Assembly: GCF_021545335.1 (NCBI RefSeq)
Contig: NZ_CP089312.1
Span: 7,316,001 to 7,380,000, forward strand
Origin: Streptomyces sp. GQFP
Lineage (GTDB): Bacteria; Actinomycetota; Actinomycetes; Streptomycetales; Streptomycetaceae
Length of the DNA: 64,000 nt
Direction: 5' to 3'
Below the pieces are notes generated by a model, which was not told the origin of the DNA, did no database searches, and saw only the letters and a program-made list of their open reading frames with translations. A program made the position numbers and the translations under genes. Positions 41,501-49,210 of the stretch are shown here, in pieces. Position 1 is the stretch's first letter; the number at the start of each line of letters is the position of its first letter.

Positions 41501-41564
41501 CGGTGGAGGCGCGCAGCAGCATTCCGGGCTGCCACTGATACGTGAGGGGTATTCCGTGGGCCAC
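38517..41564 (-). CDS. LanB-type lantibiotic dehydratase, full length
   Basis: 1015 residues from a GTG behind AGGAAGGG; a 28-codon upstream extension is rejected. The N-terminal glutamylation domain includes PVPDFDLHGDDAAIRGRRWL, LRWNHRPTPFGVFAGVA and PHPYGYPQWRDYHQRFLDRY. The C-terminal about 300 residues (TVLYARLFAHPQRYDEILTG, MPLWWFRRHRDTTRPASDQH) correspond to the SpaB_C elimination domain. The protein dehydrates Ser/Thr of the precursor using glutamyl-tRNA. The precursor gene is 87 bases upstream. Confidence 0.95.
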   Translation of the reverse strand: MAHGIPLTYQWQPGMLLRASTASQPIPVPDFDLHGDDAAIRGRRWLDEVWRAPVPTALSAASPVLCQRVAEILNGAVTDDRRIRRAVRSVAAYLLRWNHRPTPFGVFAGVAPAEPAQAARILWGEGYRTVLRPDSDWLTDVITRLESHPALVARLTVVANNTGRPRGNRHVVDGMPADAHTSGYAPVELSVRLTRPVAAVLEAARTPVPYELLVHRLSGQFPTARPEQLAGLIGDLLSKHVLISSLWPPMTSVDTLAHICDELEKADATGIPDIAELASHLASIRGGLNHPDTVAPWTLGDPLTQSMQYVSATGRVPLLVDAALDCTAHIPEALLAEAAEAAQVMHQLSPHPYGYPQWRDYHQRFLDRYGNEALVPVLDLVADSGLGLPAGFLGSERARPPYEVTDRDEKILRLLQEAMLDGRRELVLTRATIADLTAHHTEPLLPVPRAELAVEIHAPTLEAVQCGDYRLLVTGAPRPGSSMLGRFAHLLPPSAQSALTDSYATAGPGAIAAQLSFAPRRRRNENITRTVQVLPFTIPLGQHHEPGPGVIPLDDLAVTADTRRFHLVRRSTGQHVEPRVTHALEASVHTPPLARFLAEITTARSAAYRAFTFGVAATLPYLPRVRYKRTILTPARWLLSAEELPGRSAPMADWDKALARWRERLCVPDRLALVEDGQQLPLDLDQRIHRALLRAGADRNRVVELRESTTAQDWAWIGRPHELLIPLTNSTPADPPRLTEPAAATGTPSQPTVLYARLFAHPQRYDEILTGHLPTLLDQFATMPLWWFRRHRDTTRPASDQHLDLYLRLPDPAAFGAAAQQVTGWADALGSQRLAGHLELTTHPPKSGPYGHGPALDAAHLVFAADSAAGVAQIRAAADDAAIGQALTAASMFDLTVRFTGDADQASDWLTRALPQERGPLARERVTLALALADPEHTALQALPGGPAVIAAWRQRAAALTAYRQQLSTARNADNVLLSLLHEHCVRALPVDPEHERATGRLARACALRHRERQP

Positions 41565-41651
41565 CGGTGTCCCTTCCTGTTGTGGGGTGCGCGGATGGGT
41601 GGAGCCGGGGCGGCAGCGATGATCGGCTGCCGCCCCGGCGGACGCCACGTG

Positions 41652-41858
41652 TCAGGCGGCGTCCTCGATGGAGGACTGGCAGGCGCTCGCCCCGTTCACG
41701 CAGGTGTTGCCGCAGCCGTCGCTGGTGGGGCACATGAAGACGGTGAGGGGGCTCTCGGAGATGACGACCCGGATGTCGAGCTCGAAGTCGTCATCGGCGA
41801 GGGCGTCGACCGGCAGGCCGAGCGGGGCCGGGACGCTGTGCAATACGGCGGTGGTCAT
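41652..41858 (-). CDS. FxLD-family class I lanthipeptide precursor, 68 residues
   Basis: ATG preceded by AAGAGAG. The leader contains DDDFELDIRVVISES with the FxLD motif at about 25-28. The core-like C-terminus FMCPTSDGCGNTCVNGASAC has Cys at 43, 49, 53 and 60, with Ser/Thr nearby (Thr45, Ser46, Thr52, Ser58, Ser62, Ser63) for up to four rings. An Asp-Gly (SDGC, Asp47) in the core is a good target for the PIMT-like methyltransferase encoded just upstream, since Asp-Gly is prone to isoaspartate formation. The leader cleavage site cannot be set from sequence alone. Confidence 0.93.
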   Translation of the reverse strand: MTTAVLHSVPAPLGLPVDALADDDFELDIRVVISESPLTVFMCPTSDGCGNTCVNGASACQSSIEDAA

Positions 41859-41916
41859 GTGATCACTCTCTTTGTCCGATGGGATGGTGCAGAACGCCCT
41901 GACCCAGCGCCGCGGT

Positions 41917-43140
41917 TCAGACGGCCGGCCAGGAGATCGAAATCCGGCTGTGCCTCTTGTCGATGATCCGGTCGCCGGTGATCCGGTCATCGGGCGTGCC
42001 CGCCGGGTAAACGGCGATGCGTGGCCCGTCAGTGCCGCGGACCTTTGCGCCCCAGGTGCGAAGGATGTCGGCGATTCGCTCAGCGAACTCGGCCGCGTCG
42101 GGCCCGAAGGCGTGGACCCCGTACTCTGCGGTCTTCTTCTCGCTGTCGCGGCGCACGACGGTGTAGGCGAAGTGCGGCCCGTCGATGGCGACCATGGACC
42201 AGCCGCTGCCCGTGGGACCGATCCTGCCGGCGGCCAACTCCGGGTCGGTGGACATGAAGCAGTAGGTCGGGACCCGCGTGGACAGATACATCTGGAGGGT
42301 GCCGATGGGCTCCTGGCTGGCGACGGTCACCCCGGTCCACGTCTCGGCGCGAGCGCTGTTCAGGACGCCGTCCAGCAGCGACGGGTTGGCGGGCAAGCCC
42401 TCGTCGAAGCGCAGCGTCACGCCCTCCTCGCCGGGGAACTGCATGACCTGCTGCGCGTGGGAGCCGGCGCCCTGTGCCGCCACGAAACCGCACACGTGGG
42501 CGCTGGTGGCGACGAGATGGTCAGCCCGCCGGACGAACCCGTACGTGCGGGTCAGGCCGTTGATGCGCAGCGGCACGACGAGCCGGCCGTCGTCCTTGAG
42601 CTGGTCGATCCAGGCGGGCGGGATGTCCCAGGCGCCGACCGTTACCACGATCGCGTCGTAGGGGGCGTGCTCGGGAAGGCCGTTCTCGGCGTCGGCGACG
42701 ACGACGTTGACGCCCGTGTAGCCGGTCTCGGTGAGGAACCGCTGGGCTCGGTCTGCGGGCGCGGGGTCGATGTCGACGGTGGTGACCTGACCGGTGGGCC
42801 CGACCAGTTCCGCGAGGTAGGCGGCGTTCGGCCCGTTGGTGCCGATCTCCAGCACGTTGTCGCCCGGGCGGATGCCGGCCTGCTCCAGCTGCATCGCTTG
42901 GATCTGTGGAGCGGACACCGAGCTGGTGTGATTGCCGTGCTCGTCCTCCTGGGTGATCACGGCGTTGTATGTGCTGTAAGCGTTCTCCAGTGGCGCCTCC
43001 GGTACGGCGAGGTGCCGGGGCACCTTGCGCATGGCGGCCTCGACCGCGGGCGACACGATCGTGCGGTCCTCCTTGAGCTGGTCGACGACCTTGTTGCGGA
43101 GCTGGGTGGCCTCGTCGGGGGCCATGGTCACATCGGTCAT
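41917..43140 (-). CDS. PIMT-like methyltransferase of the FxLD lanthipeptide system
   Basis: 407 residues from an ATG. The N-terminal two thirds is a protein-L-isoaspartate O-methyltransferase fold: RKVPRHLAVPEAPLENAY, NVLEIGTNGPNAAYLAELVG (SAM site), QVTTVDIDP and PYDAIVVTVGAWDIPPAWID. A C-terminal domain of about 180 residues is specific to this subfamily. Related enzymes (such as OlvSA-type) methylate Asp in a lanthipeptide, giving aspartimide or isoaspartate. The gene is directly upstream of the precursor, which has a core Asp-Gly. Confidence 0.92.
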   Translation of the reverse strand: MTDVTMAPDEATQLRNKVVDQLKEDRTIVSPAVEAAMRKVPRHLAVPEAPLENAYSTYNAVITQEDEHGNHTSSVSAPQIQAMQLEQAGIRPGDNVLEIGTNGPNAAYLAELVGPTGQVTTVDIDPAPADRAQRFLTETGYTGVNVVVADAENGLPEHAPYDAIVVTVGAWDIPPAWIDQLKDDGRLVVPLRINGLTRTYGFVRRADHLVATSAHVCGFVAAQGAGSHAQQVMQFPGEEGVTLRFDEGLPANPSLLDGVLNSARAETWTGVTVASQEPIGTLQMYLSTRVPTYCFMSTDPELAAGRIGPTGSGWSMVAIDGPHFAYTVVRRDSEKKTAEYGVHAFGPDAAEFAERIADILRTWGAKVRGTDGPRIAVYPAGTPDDRITGDRIIDKRHSRISISWPAV

Positions 43141-43243
43141 AGAGGGGTTCCTTACGGGGCCTCGTGCGCCTTCGCCTCCGGCGTCGGCGCCAACTGCGTG
43201 GTGGTTCGGTGATGGATGCCAGCTGGTGGAAGCCGACTGTCGT

Positions 43244-43495
43244 TCAGTGCCGCAGGGGCAGCTCCTGGATACGTTCGAAAGTGGAGGTGTGGCGGCCGGT
43301 TTGGTGCGTCTCCGTCACCAGCCACACGAACTCGATGTGTGCGACCACGTGATGGTGGGCGGGGCGCAGTCTGGAAAGCCCAGCGGCGCGGATCATGCCG
43401 ACGGTCAGCTCAGAGCACTGGTTCTGGGCGGGCGTGGTCGGTAGCCGGGGGTTGAGTCGGTAGTAGGTGCCGAATCGGAACAGCGCTGGTGTCAC
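43244..43495 (-). CDS. Small hypothetical protein, 83 residues
   Basis: GTG start with GAAGGAG upstream; it overlaps the stop of the methyltransferase-NUDIX gene by four bases. The sequence includes RFGTYYRLNPRLPTTPAQNQ, HHHVVAHIEFVWLVTETHQT and a basic C-terminus. No family recognised. Its place between the fusion gene and the FxLD methyltransferase gene indicates membership of the lanthipeptide operon. The length and the FGTYYRLNPR start suggest a compact cytosolic domain. Confidence 0.6.
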   Translation of the reverse strand: MTPALFRFGTYYRLNPRLPTTPAQNQCSELTVGMIRAAGLSRLRPAHHHVVAHIEFVWLVTETHQTGRHTSTFERIQELPLRH

Positions 43496-44742
43496 GGCGG
43501 ACTCCTTCGCGCATCGCCGTGTGTGCGCGGCCGAGGCGGGCGGGAGGAATCCACGGGGTAGCGGTGGGCGGGTGGATGATCGATGGGCAGGTCGGGGCGC
43601 CAGCAGCGCAGGACCTGTGCGGAGGGCACGAACAGTGGGCTGGGCAGGGAGTCCAGCGGGTGCCAGCGCCATTCCGCGACGGTCTTCGGTTTCCTGGTGG
43701 TCGGTGTGCCGTCGAAGCGGCGGATCACGACGGCGGCGGTGAGGCGTTTGATGTCGTGTCGTGCGTCCAGGAGCAGCGCGAGGACCCGGACGTCCTTGGG
43801 ATCTGCCACGAGGCCGGTCTCCTCGGCGAGTTCACGCATCGCCGCGCCCTCGATCGATTCGACCGCGGAGGCCGATGCGTCCACTTTGCCGCCGGGTAAC
43901 TCGTGGGTACCCAGGCGGTGTTGGCCCATCAGCACGTGGCCGTCCGGATTGGTGACGATGACGCCGACGCCCAGGGCCGCCTGTGGGAGAGGTGACCACT
44001 GGCTGCGTTCCTGTGTCACGACTCGGGGCGTGTCGGGGTGGATGAGGCGGCGGGCCTGGATGAGCTGGACCACGACGGGGTTGTCGGTGTCCGGCGCGTG
44101 CAGCAGTTCGATGGACTCGACGGCGAAGCCGTTCTCGGCCAGGAGCCGCTCCCAGACGTCGGGGGCGAGAATCCACATCTGCACCGGGATCGGTGGGGTC
44201 TGCGCCAGCCGTATCTCCTCCTGGCGGGAGGCGACGGTTGAGGAGGGACCCAGCCCGTCGAGATTGGTGTGCAGGGTGGAGAACACCAGCCGCCCGCCCG
44301 GCCGGATCCCGTCCCTCAGCATGGGCAGCAGCCTGCACGGATCGATATAGGAGAGGCCGTGCACGGAGTACACGAGGTCGTAGGGCTCGGTGTCGCGCAG
44401 GTGTGCCACGGCGTCACCGAGGAGGAACCGCACGCCCGGCAGGTAGGTGAACCGGTGGCGGGCGCGCTGCTGCTGGGTGGCGGAGATGTCGATGGCGTCG
44501 ATGAAGGCCGAGTGGGCGCGGGCGAGGTGCGCGGCGTGGACGCCGGCTCCGGAGCCGATGTCCAGCACGCGGTGTCCGGCGATGTTGCCCAGGACGGTCG
44601 TACCGGGGCCGGTTCCCCAGAATCCCCAGTCGATCTCGGTGACTTCCGGTGGCCTGTAGCCACGGTCGAGCTGCCGCTGCCCGTACTCCAGCCAGCCGTC
44701 CTCGTTCACCTGTTCCGGTGTCACGGAATCGGGGGTGCTCAC
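43492..44742 (-). CDS. SAM methyltransferase-NUDIX hydrolase fusion
   Basis: 416 residues. Residues about 1-240 are a class I methyltransferase (HRVLDIGSGAGVHAAHLARA, FLLGDAVAHLRDTEPYDLVY, GIRPGGRLVFSTLHTN). Residues about 255-390 are a NUDIX domain with LPGGKVDASASAVESIEGAA then MRELAEETGLV, which keeps the REx2EE core but with extra residues after the first Gly. Its start overlaps the stop of the NUDIX-phosphotransferase gene and its stop overlaps the 83-residue gene. No Cys-rich or membrane parts. This fusion is unusual and probably supports lanthipeptide or linked metabolite biosynthesis. Confidence 0.85.
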   Translation of the reverse strand: MSTPDSVTPEQVNEDGWLEYGQRQLDRGYRPPEVTEIDWGFWGTGPGTTVLGNIAGHRVLDIGSGAGVHAAHLARAHSAFIDAIDISATQQQRARHRFTYLPGVRFLLGDAVAHLRDTEPYDLVYSVHGLSYIDPCRLLPMLRDGIRPGGRLVFSTLHTNLDGLGPSSTVASRQEEIRLAQTPPIPVQMWILAPDVWERLLAENGFAVESIELLHAPDTDNPVVVQLIQARRLIHPDTPRVVTQERSQWSPLPQAALGVGVIVTNPDGHVLMGQHRLGTHELPGGKVDASASAVESIEGAAMRELAEETGLVADPKDVRVLALLLDARHDIKRLTAAVVIRRFDGTPTTRKPKTVAEWRWHPLDSLPSPLFVPSAQVLRCWRPDLPIDHPPAHRYPVDSSRPPRPRTHGDARRSPP

Positions 44743-46103
44743 GCCGCGTCCTTCCGCAGGCGGTACAGGGTGCGGTGGCCGCGTTCGACGAGTTCGGGGT
44801 CGCCGTGGGCCGCGCCGTACTGGATACCGCTGAGGGCGTCGAGCGCTGACAGGCCCTGCAATGCCCGGGCCTCGTCGGGCGACAGCGAGCGGGCGTAGCC
44901 GTCGAAGATGGCTGCCTGGCGGGCCGGGGCGTTCGCCCAGGTGTCGGCGATCCGGATGAAGTCACTGACGAGGGGGCCGACTTCGGCCCGCTCGAAGTCG
45001 ATGAGGGCGAGCAGCATGCTGTCGTCGAGGAGCAGGTTGCGCAGTTGGATGTCGCCGTGGCGTGGGCCATGGGGAATGGGCGGCAGGGTCGTCAGGCGCT
45101 GGGCGAGGCGGCGGATCAGTTTCTCCTCTCCCGGTTCCAGGAGTCCGTCGGCCGCGGCCAGGTGGCGGTCCAGTTTCGCCAGGCCGCCCACGGCGGGCGC
45201 CATCATGGCCGGCTCGCAGGAGTGCAGGACGCGCAGGAGCTGTCCGAGCTGGCGGTAGACCGCCTGCCAGGTCGGCTCGTTCAGGTCGGCGCCGTGAAGA
45301 TTGATCCCGGCATGGGCGGTGACGACGGCGGCGAACTGGTCGGGGTCGGCGGCCACGAGCTGGGGTGCGTGACCCCGGCCGAGCGCGGGAACCCAGCGTC
45401 GGTAGGCCGCCACCTCGCGTTCGTGGAACGTGGTGTTCTGGTGCACCTTGAGGAACCAGCTGCCGCCGCTACGGCCGGTCAGCTTCCACACGCGGGATCC
45501 TTCGCGCGCCCAGGACGAGTCCGTGACGGTGTGCAGAGGGCCGATGGCCTGTTCGGCGAAGTCGGAGAGCTGTTCGCCGAGCATGGCGCGCGCGTCCGGA
45601 GCCCGGCTGGGCAGTGGGTAAAGGCGGCTGGGCCCGGCTGGATCGTAGGCGATGGGGTCGCCCGGCTCCTGGAGGTGAAGGGCCGCGGTGTGGCCATGAC
45701 GGTACGCGTCCAGGCCGGCACGGCAGTAGGCGACCATGTCGACGGGAGGCTCGTTGAGGGGGAACCAGCCGAGTTGGGAGCAGCGGTCCGGCTCGGCGAT
45801 GCGCGGGTGTCCGAACCACTGGGTGACCTCGAAGAACCAGCCAGTGCGGTTCTCGCCCCCGGGAGAGCGGTGCTGCATCACCAGCGCGAACCGGACGTTC
45901 TCCGGGCGGATGAGGACCCCGAGTTCCTCTTCGGCTTCGCGGATCAGCCCGGTGACCACGTCCTCGAAGTCGCCGTCGAGATGCCCGGACGGCATGTGCA
46001 GCAGCCCCGAGGCATAGGTGTCGCCCGCCCGCCGGCTCAGCAGCACCTCGCCGCTACGCCGCAGGATGAGATGGACGTCGACCGGTTCCCGGTGGCGCTG
46101 CAC
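44739..46103 (-). CDS. NUDIX hydrolase-phosphotransferase fusion
   Basis: 454 residues from a GTG (REPVDVHLILRRSGEVLLSR follows); the frame is open 29 codons further. The NUDIX part has PSGHLDGDFEDVVTGLIREA and EEELGV, one residue longer than canonical. The C-terminal 280 residues are an APH-type fold: GSWFLKVHQN, a catalytic loop PRHGDIQLRNLLLDD (HGD and Asn present) and LALIDFERAEVGPLVSDFIR as the DFE metal motif. Both active sites look complete. It is the most upstream gene of the coupled run leading into the FxLD operon. Confidence 0.85.
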   Translation of the reverse strand: MQRHREPVDVHLILRRSGEVLLSRRAGDTYASGLLHMPSGHLDGDFEDVVTGLIREAEEELGVLIRPENVRFALVMQHRSPGGENRTGWFFEVTQWFGHPRIAEPDRCSQLGWFPLNEPPVDMVAYCRAGLDAYRHGHTAALHLQEPGDPIAYDPAGPSRLYPLPSRAPDARAMLGEQLSDFAEQAIGPLHTVTDSSWAREGSRVWKLTGRSGGSWFLKVHQNTTFHEREVAAYRRWVPALGRGHAPQLVAADPDQFAAVVTAHAGINLHGADLNEPTWQAVYRQLGQLLRVLHSCEPAMMAPAVGGLAKLDRHLAAADGLLEPGEEKLIRRLAQRLTTLPPIPHGPRHGDIQLRNLLLDDSMLLALIDFERAEVGPLVSDFIRIADTWANAPARQAAIFDGYARSLSPDEARALQGLSALDALSGIQYGAAHGDPELVERGHRTLYRLRKDAA

Positions 46104-46141
46104 GATGTCGTCCCCGCCCCGATGCGAGGCTACCTGCCCGT

Positions 46142-46420
46142 TCACCGCTGGCCTGCCAGACGGGGGTGCGGCCGACTCGCATCCGGGCACCGCGGCGTGG
46201 CGTCGGTGAACTGTCCCACAACGGGGTTTACGGGAACGCGCGAGAAGGCGGGGGTGTTGGGCATGCGGATCTCCGGGGTGCAGACGTGACGTCCAGCGTC
46301 AGTGACCGCGACGCCCGGGTGCCCGTTTCCGGACGCCACGGAGTCTAGCCGGAACACCAAAGGGAGTTGGCTGGTCACCGGCTTGATCACGCCGGTCTGC
46401 TGATCACACAGCTCGGCCAT
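46142..46420 (-). CDS. Small hypothetical protein with GNGHPGVA motif, 92 residues
   Basis: ATG preceded by AAAGGAGG at ideal spacing; it overlaps the end of the DUF574 methyltransferase gene by 17 bases. The sequence begins MAELCDQQTGVIKPVTSQLP and continues LVFRLDSVASGNGHPGVAV. Small Streptomyces proteins with a LDSxASGNG segment often sit near DUF574 methyltransferases; function unknown. The C-terminal third looks non-conserved. A near-identical 27-base block encoding GNGHPGVA recurs at 34653-34679 without an intact gene. Confidence 0.6.
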   Translation of the reverse strand: MAELCDQQTGVIKPVTSQLPLVFRLDSVASGNGHPGVAVTDAGRHVCTPEIRMPNTPAFSRVPVNPVVGQFTDATPRCPDASRPHPRLAGQR

Positions 46421-47246
46421 GCGCGGCCTCCTTTCGGGCCGTGCCGGCGTACGACGCGGCTTGGGGCAGGACTGGGTAATCGAGTGCCAGTGCCTGTGGA
46501 GCGGTCAGGCCCGGGGAGGTCAGCTGCCAGCCGTCGAACAGCCGGGCGATCTGTTCCTTCGTCCGCAGGTGGACGGGGCAGCCGGCCGCCGTCATCGTCT
46601 TGGCGAATCGGCGCACGGGTTTGCCCGAGACGTCGGCGGTGGCGTGCGTGATGACGAGAGCGCTGCCGGTGGCGGCGACGTGTTTGTACTGGTCGACGAG
46701 GACGGTCAGGGGCTGCGCCGCAGTGTCCTTGATGTAGTGGAGCACGCTGCCGAGGAGAAGGATGACCGGTTCTCGCCAGTTGATCGTCTCCAGGATTTCT
46801 CTGGAAGCGAGAATCGACTCGGGGTCGCGTACGTCGGCGCACAGGCTCTCGACGACAGCGGGCGCCTTGGCCGTCATCATTTCTTCGGCGTGGGTGTGCA
46901 CCAGCACGTCGTTGTCGATGCACATGGCGCGGGCATCGGGATGAACGCGGGTCAGGACATCCACCGGCGTTGGCCCGTGAGGAAGGCCGCAGCCGAAGTC
47001 AACCAGCTGCCGGACGCCCGCGATGGCCAGGGCCTGCACCATCAGGAGCACGTACATACGCTCGTGACGGACGGCGCTCTCCAGGAACGGCATACGGTCG
47101 GCAGCCCGAAGGGCCCCCTCACGGTCGACGATGTAGTGGTCTCGCCCGCCTAGCAGGTAGTTCTGCATCCGGGCGCTCGACGGCCGTGCCTGCAACTCGG
47201 CGATCGCTCCGGAAGGGTGGAGAAGCATCGGGTGGTCAGGGCGCAT
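46404..47246 (-). CDS. DUF574-type SAM-dependent methyltransferase
   Basis: 280 residues from an ATG behind GGAGGGG, overlapping the PIMT-like gene's stop by 11 bases. Family features are SSARMQNYLLGGRDHYIVDR near the N-terminus, RQLVDFGCGLPHGPTPVDVL, AMCIDNDVLVHTHAEEMM and REPVILLLGSVLHYIKDTAA. DUF574 (Methyltransf_19) proteins are abundant in Streptomyces and frequently lie near regulators; substrate unknown. It is the third gene of a LuxR regulator-PIMT-like-DUF574 unit. Confidence 0.88.
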   Translation of the reverse strand: MRPDHPMLLHPSGAIAELQARPSSARMQNYLLGGRDHYIVDREGALRAADRMPFLESAVRHERMYVLLMVQALAIAGVRQLVDFGCGLPHGPTPVDVLTRVHPDARAMCIDNDVLVHTHAEEMMTAKAPAVVESLCADVRDPESILASREILETINWREPVILLLGSVLHYIKDTAAQPLTVLVDQYKHVAATGSALVITHATADVSGKPVRRFAKTMTAAGCPVHLRTKEQIARLFDGWQLTSPGLTAPQALALDYPVLPQAASYAGTARKEAAHGRAV

Positions 47247-48402
47247 GCCGCTCCACCCCTCCGGTGATCGTGTGGAGTTCGGGCAGACGCCACGACGGAC
47301 CGTCCGGTGCACCGAGCCACAGCGTGTGTTCCATCTCCGTGATCGTCACGCCCAGCTGCTCCACCTCTGGTTCCCCGGCCGCGTGCCACTGACCGAGCGC
47401 GTCGAACAGATCGGAGCCGAGATCACGCGGCCCCCACTCGTAGACGCGAGGGGAGTGCAGGAAGACCACCGCCCGAGACGCCTGGTGGTCATGAATACGC
47501 AAGCGGTCGGCAACATCGCCTTCGAACTGCGCAACACCGCGCACCACCTGCATTCGAAGGTCAGGGCGAAGCAGACCGGCGAACAACCGGGCCGCCAGCC
47601 GTACGTGCGCCCCCCTCGCGTCGGCTTCCGACGCCCTCGGGCTGCCCTGCGACTCGACGGAGATGCCCTCACCAGGACGGTGCTCGCGAAGCCACACGGT
47701 CTGATGAGCCGGTCCAGCGTGGAAACGCCCACTGGCCGACGCCCCGTCCCGCGCCACGGTCAGGACGAGCAGCGTGCTGGATCCGCCCAGAGCGGTACGG
47801 ACGGGCAGACACAGCCGGCCACCCGGACGAATCCGGGTGACCCACTCCCACGGCACATGCCGCACCGCACGATGGGACAGGAGCCCGTGGAACGAACCCG
47901 CCGGCCCCATGACCCCGGCCTCAGACCCGTTGACCACCCGAACCCGCGGGTAGGGGCGTAGGCGCTGCCGGGCGATCTCGGCGAGACGTTCTGTGTCCGC
48001 GACCGTCACCACCTGGCCGCCCTGGAGAAGGTGTTCCAGAGAGGCTGCAGTCCAGCCGCAGTCCGTGCCGACCTCGGCAACGGTCATCCCTGGCTCTGGA
48101 GCGAGCGCGGCCAAGCGCGCCGTGGCGTCTTCCTTGGACGGGATCACTCCCGTGACGATGCCCGGGCCGCCCTCCCCACCATCGTCCACGTCGAACACGA
48201 GCATCTCGGAGCGATGGACGAACTTCGCCCACTCGCCCGCGTTCTTGCTCCGGTCCACCCTGCGCCAGCGACCACCTCGGTGCGTACGGATCACGTTGGG
48301 CACGAAGTCCTGTCGCCGATCGCAGGTGAACACGTCCCCCGCGTGCTCGTGAACGTGGGCTCTGCCCGGTCGCAGGCTGCTGGCCTCGACGCGGGCGTTC
48401 AT
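47236..48402 (-). CDS. PIMT-like methyltransferase, stand-alone
   Basis: 388 residues. Its ATG overlaps the LuxR-type regulator's stop. The SAM-binding part is MTVAEVGTDCGWTAASLEHL and QVVTVADTERLAEIARQRL, with a GLLSHRAVRHVPWEWVTRIR segment where isoaspartyl methyltransferases have their catalytic motif. An N-terminal stretch of about 100 residues and a C-terminal 150 residues are unassigned. Proteins like this occur with ATP-grasp peptide systems and FxLD loci, but no peptide substrate is encoded next to it. It may act on the nearby lanthipeptide. Confidence 0.75.
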   Translation of the reverse strand: MNARVEASSLRPGRAHVHEHAGDVFTCDRRQDFVPNVIRTHRGGRWRRVDRSKNAGEWAKFVHRSEMLVFDVDDGGEGGPGIVTGVIPSKEDATARLAALAPEPGMTVAEVGTDCGWTAASLEHLLQGGQVVTVADTERLAEIARQRLRPYPRVRVVNGSEAGVMGPAGSFHGLLSHRAVRHVPWEWVTRIRPGGRLCLPVRTALGGSSTLLVLTVARDGASASGRFHAGPAHQTVWLREHRPGEGISVESQGSPRASEADARGAHVRLAARLFAGLLRPDLRMQVVRGVAQFEGDVADRLRIHDHQASRAVVFLHSPRVYEWGPRDLGSDLFDALGQWHAAGEPEVEQLGVTITEMEHTLWLGAPDGPSWRLPELHTITGGVERHAP

Positions 48403-48890
48403 GCCTGTCCTGCCACGGAAACGACGTCTCCGGAGTTTTCACGGCCGCTCGCGGGGCCCAGAAGGCGGAACTGCCACCCTCGCGTGACCGCGTGCGCGGC
48501 CGAGGAAGCCCCCAGCGCCCGCAGCAGACGTCGAGCGTCCTTGCGCACGTCGTCCAGCACACGCTTCGCGTCGACCGCGATCTCCTCGACAGTCTTTCCG
48601 CCGGCGAGCCCTGCCAGGACGGTGCGCTGCTCCTTCGGCAGTTCGACGTCGTAGGCCACGAGCATGGGGACGTCCAAGTGCCCGTGCCGGTAGGCGAGGT
48701 CCACCATGCCCGCCCGCTCCGAAGTTCGGAGCTTTCCGCCGATCCGGAGGATGTACGTCTTGACCGTGCTGTCGGACACTCCCATGTCGCAGGCCGTCTC
48801 TGCGGTCGTCCTTCCCTGCGAGATGCCCAGCAGAGCCTCCCGCTCCTGAGAGGAAAGCGGTGGCGAGATGGTCTCGTCCGGGGCTGGCAT
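48399..48890 (-). CDS. LuxR-type HTH regulator without receiver domain
   Basis: 163 residues from an ATG with AAGGAG seven bases upstream. The HTH is LSSQEREALLGISQGRTTAE and ETACDMGVSDSTVKTYILRI. The second half (ELPKEQRTVLAGLAGGKTVE, DAKRVLDDVRKDARRLLRAL) resembles a second, degenerate HTH. It starts a coupled three-gene unit with two methyltransferases. No sensory domain is visible. Confidence 0.8.
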   Translation of the reverse strand: MPAPDETISPPLSSQEREALLGISQGRTTAETACDMGVSDSTVKTYILRIGGKLRTSERAGMVDLAYRHGHLDVPMLVAYDVELPKEQRTVLAGLAGGKTVEEIAVDAKRVLDDVRKDARRLLRALGASSAAHAVTRGWQFRLLGPASGRENSGDVVSVAGQA

Positions 48891-48973
48891 GGTCGTACTC
48901 CTTCGGTGTTCTGGCACAGTCGTCGTCTTATCGGGGCCGGCCCACTTCGCTGGTCAGCTGGCTGGGGCGTGTG

Positions 48974-49210
48974 CTACGACCGGCCGTAGAACTGCAGGGC
49001 GAGTTCGGCGAGGACACAGACGGTGGGGAGGCTGATGGCGGCAGCGAGGAGGACGGCGCCCCAGTGCGCGCGAGCCTGTCGCCAGCCACGCCGAAGGCGC
49101 CCTGGGGCTGGCTCGTCTTTGCGGGGCGAGCCCGAATTCGGTGGGGAGGCCGGAGCCCGGTGAATCCGTTGAGGGTGCGTCGCGCGATAGGACCTGGCCA
49201 TGTCACTCAC
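48974..49210 (-). CDS. Small tail-anchored membrane protein, 78 residues
   Basis: GTG start overlapping the upstream stop by eight bases. A basic, proline-rich cytosolic part (PPNSGSPRKDEPAPGRLRRG) precedes one membrane span, AVLLAAAISLPTVCVLAELA, close to the C-terminus. No family recognised. Confidence 0.55.
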   Translation of the reverse strand: MSDMARSYRATHPQRIHRAPASPPNSGSPRKDEPAPGRLRRGWRQARAHWGAVLLAAAISLPTVCVLAELALQFYGRS

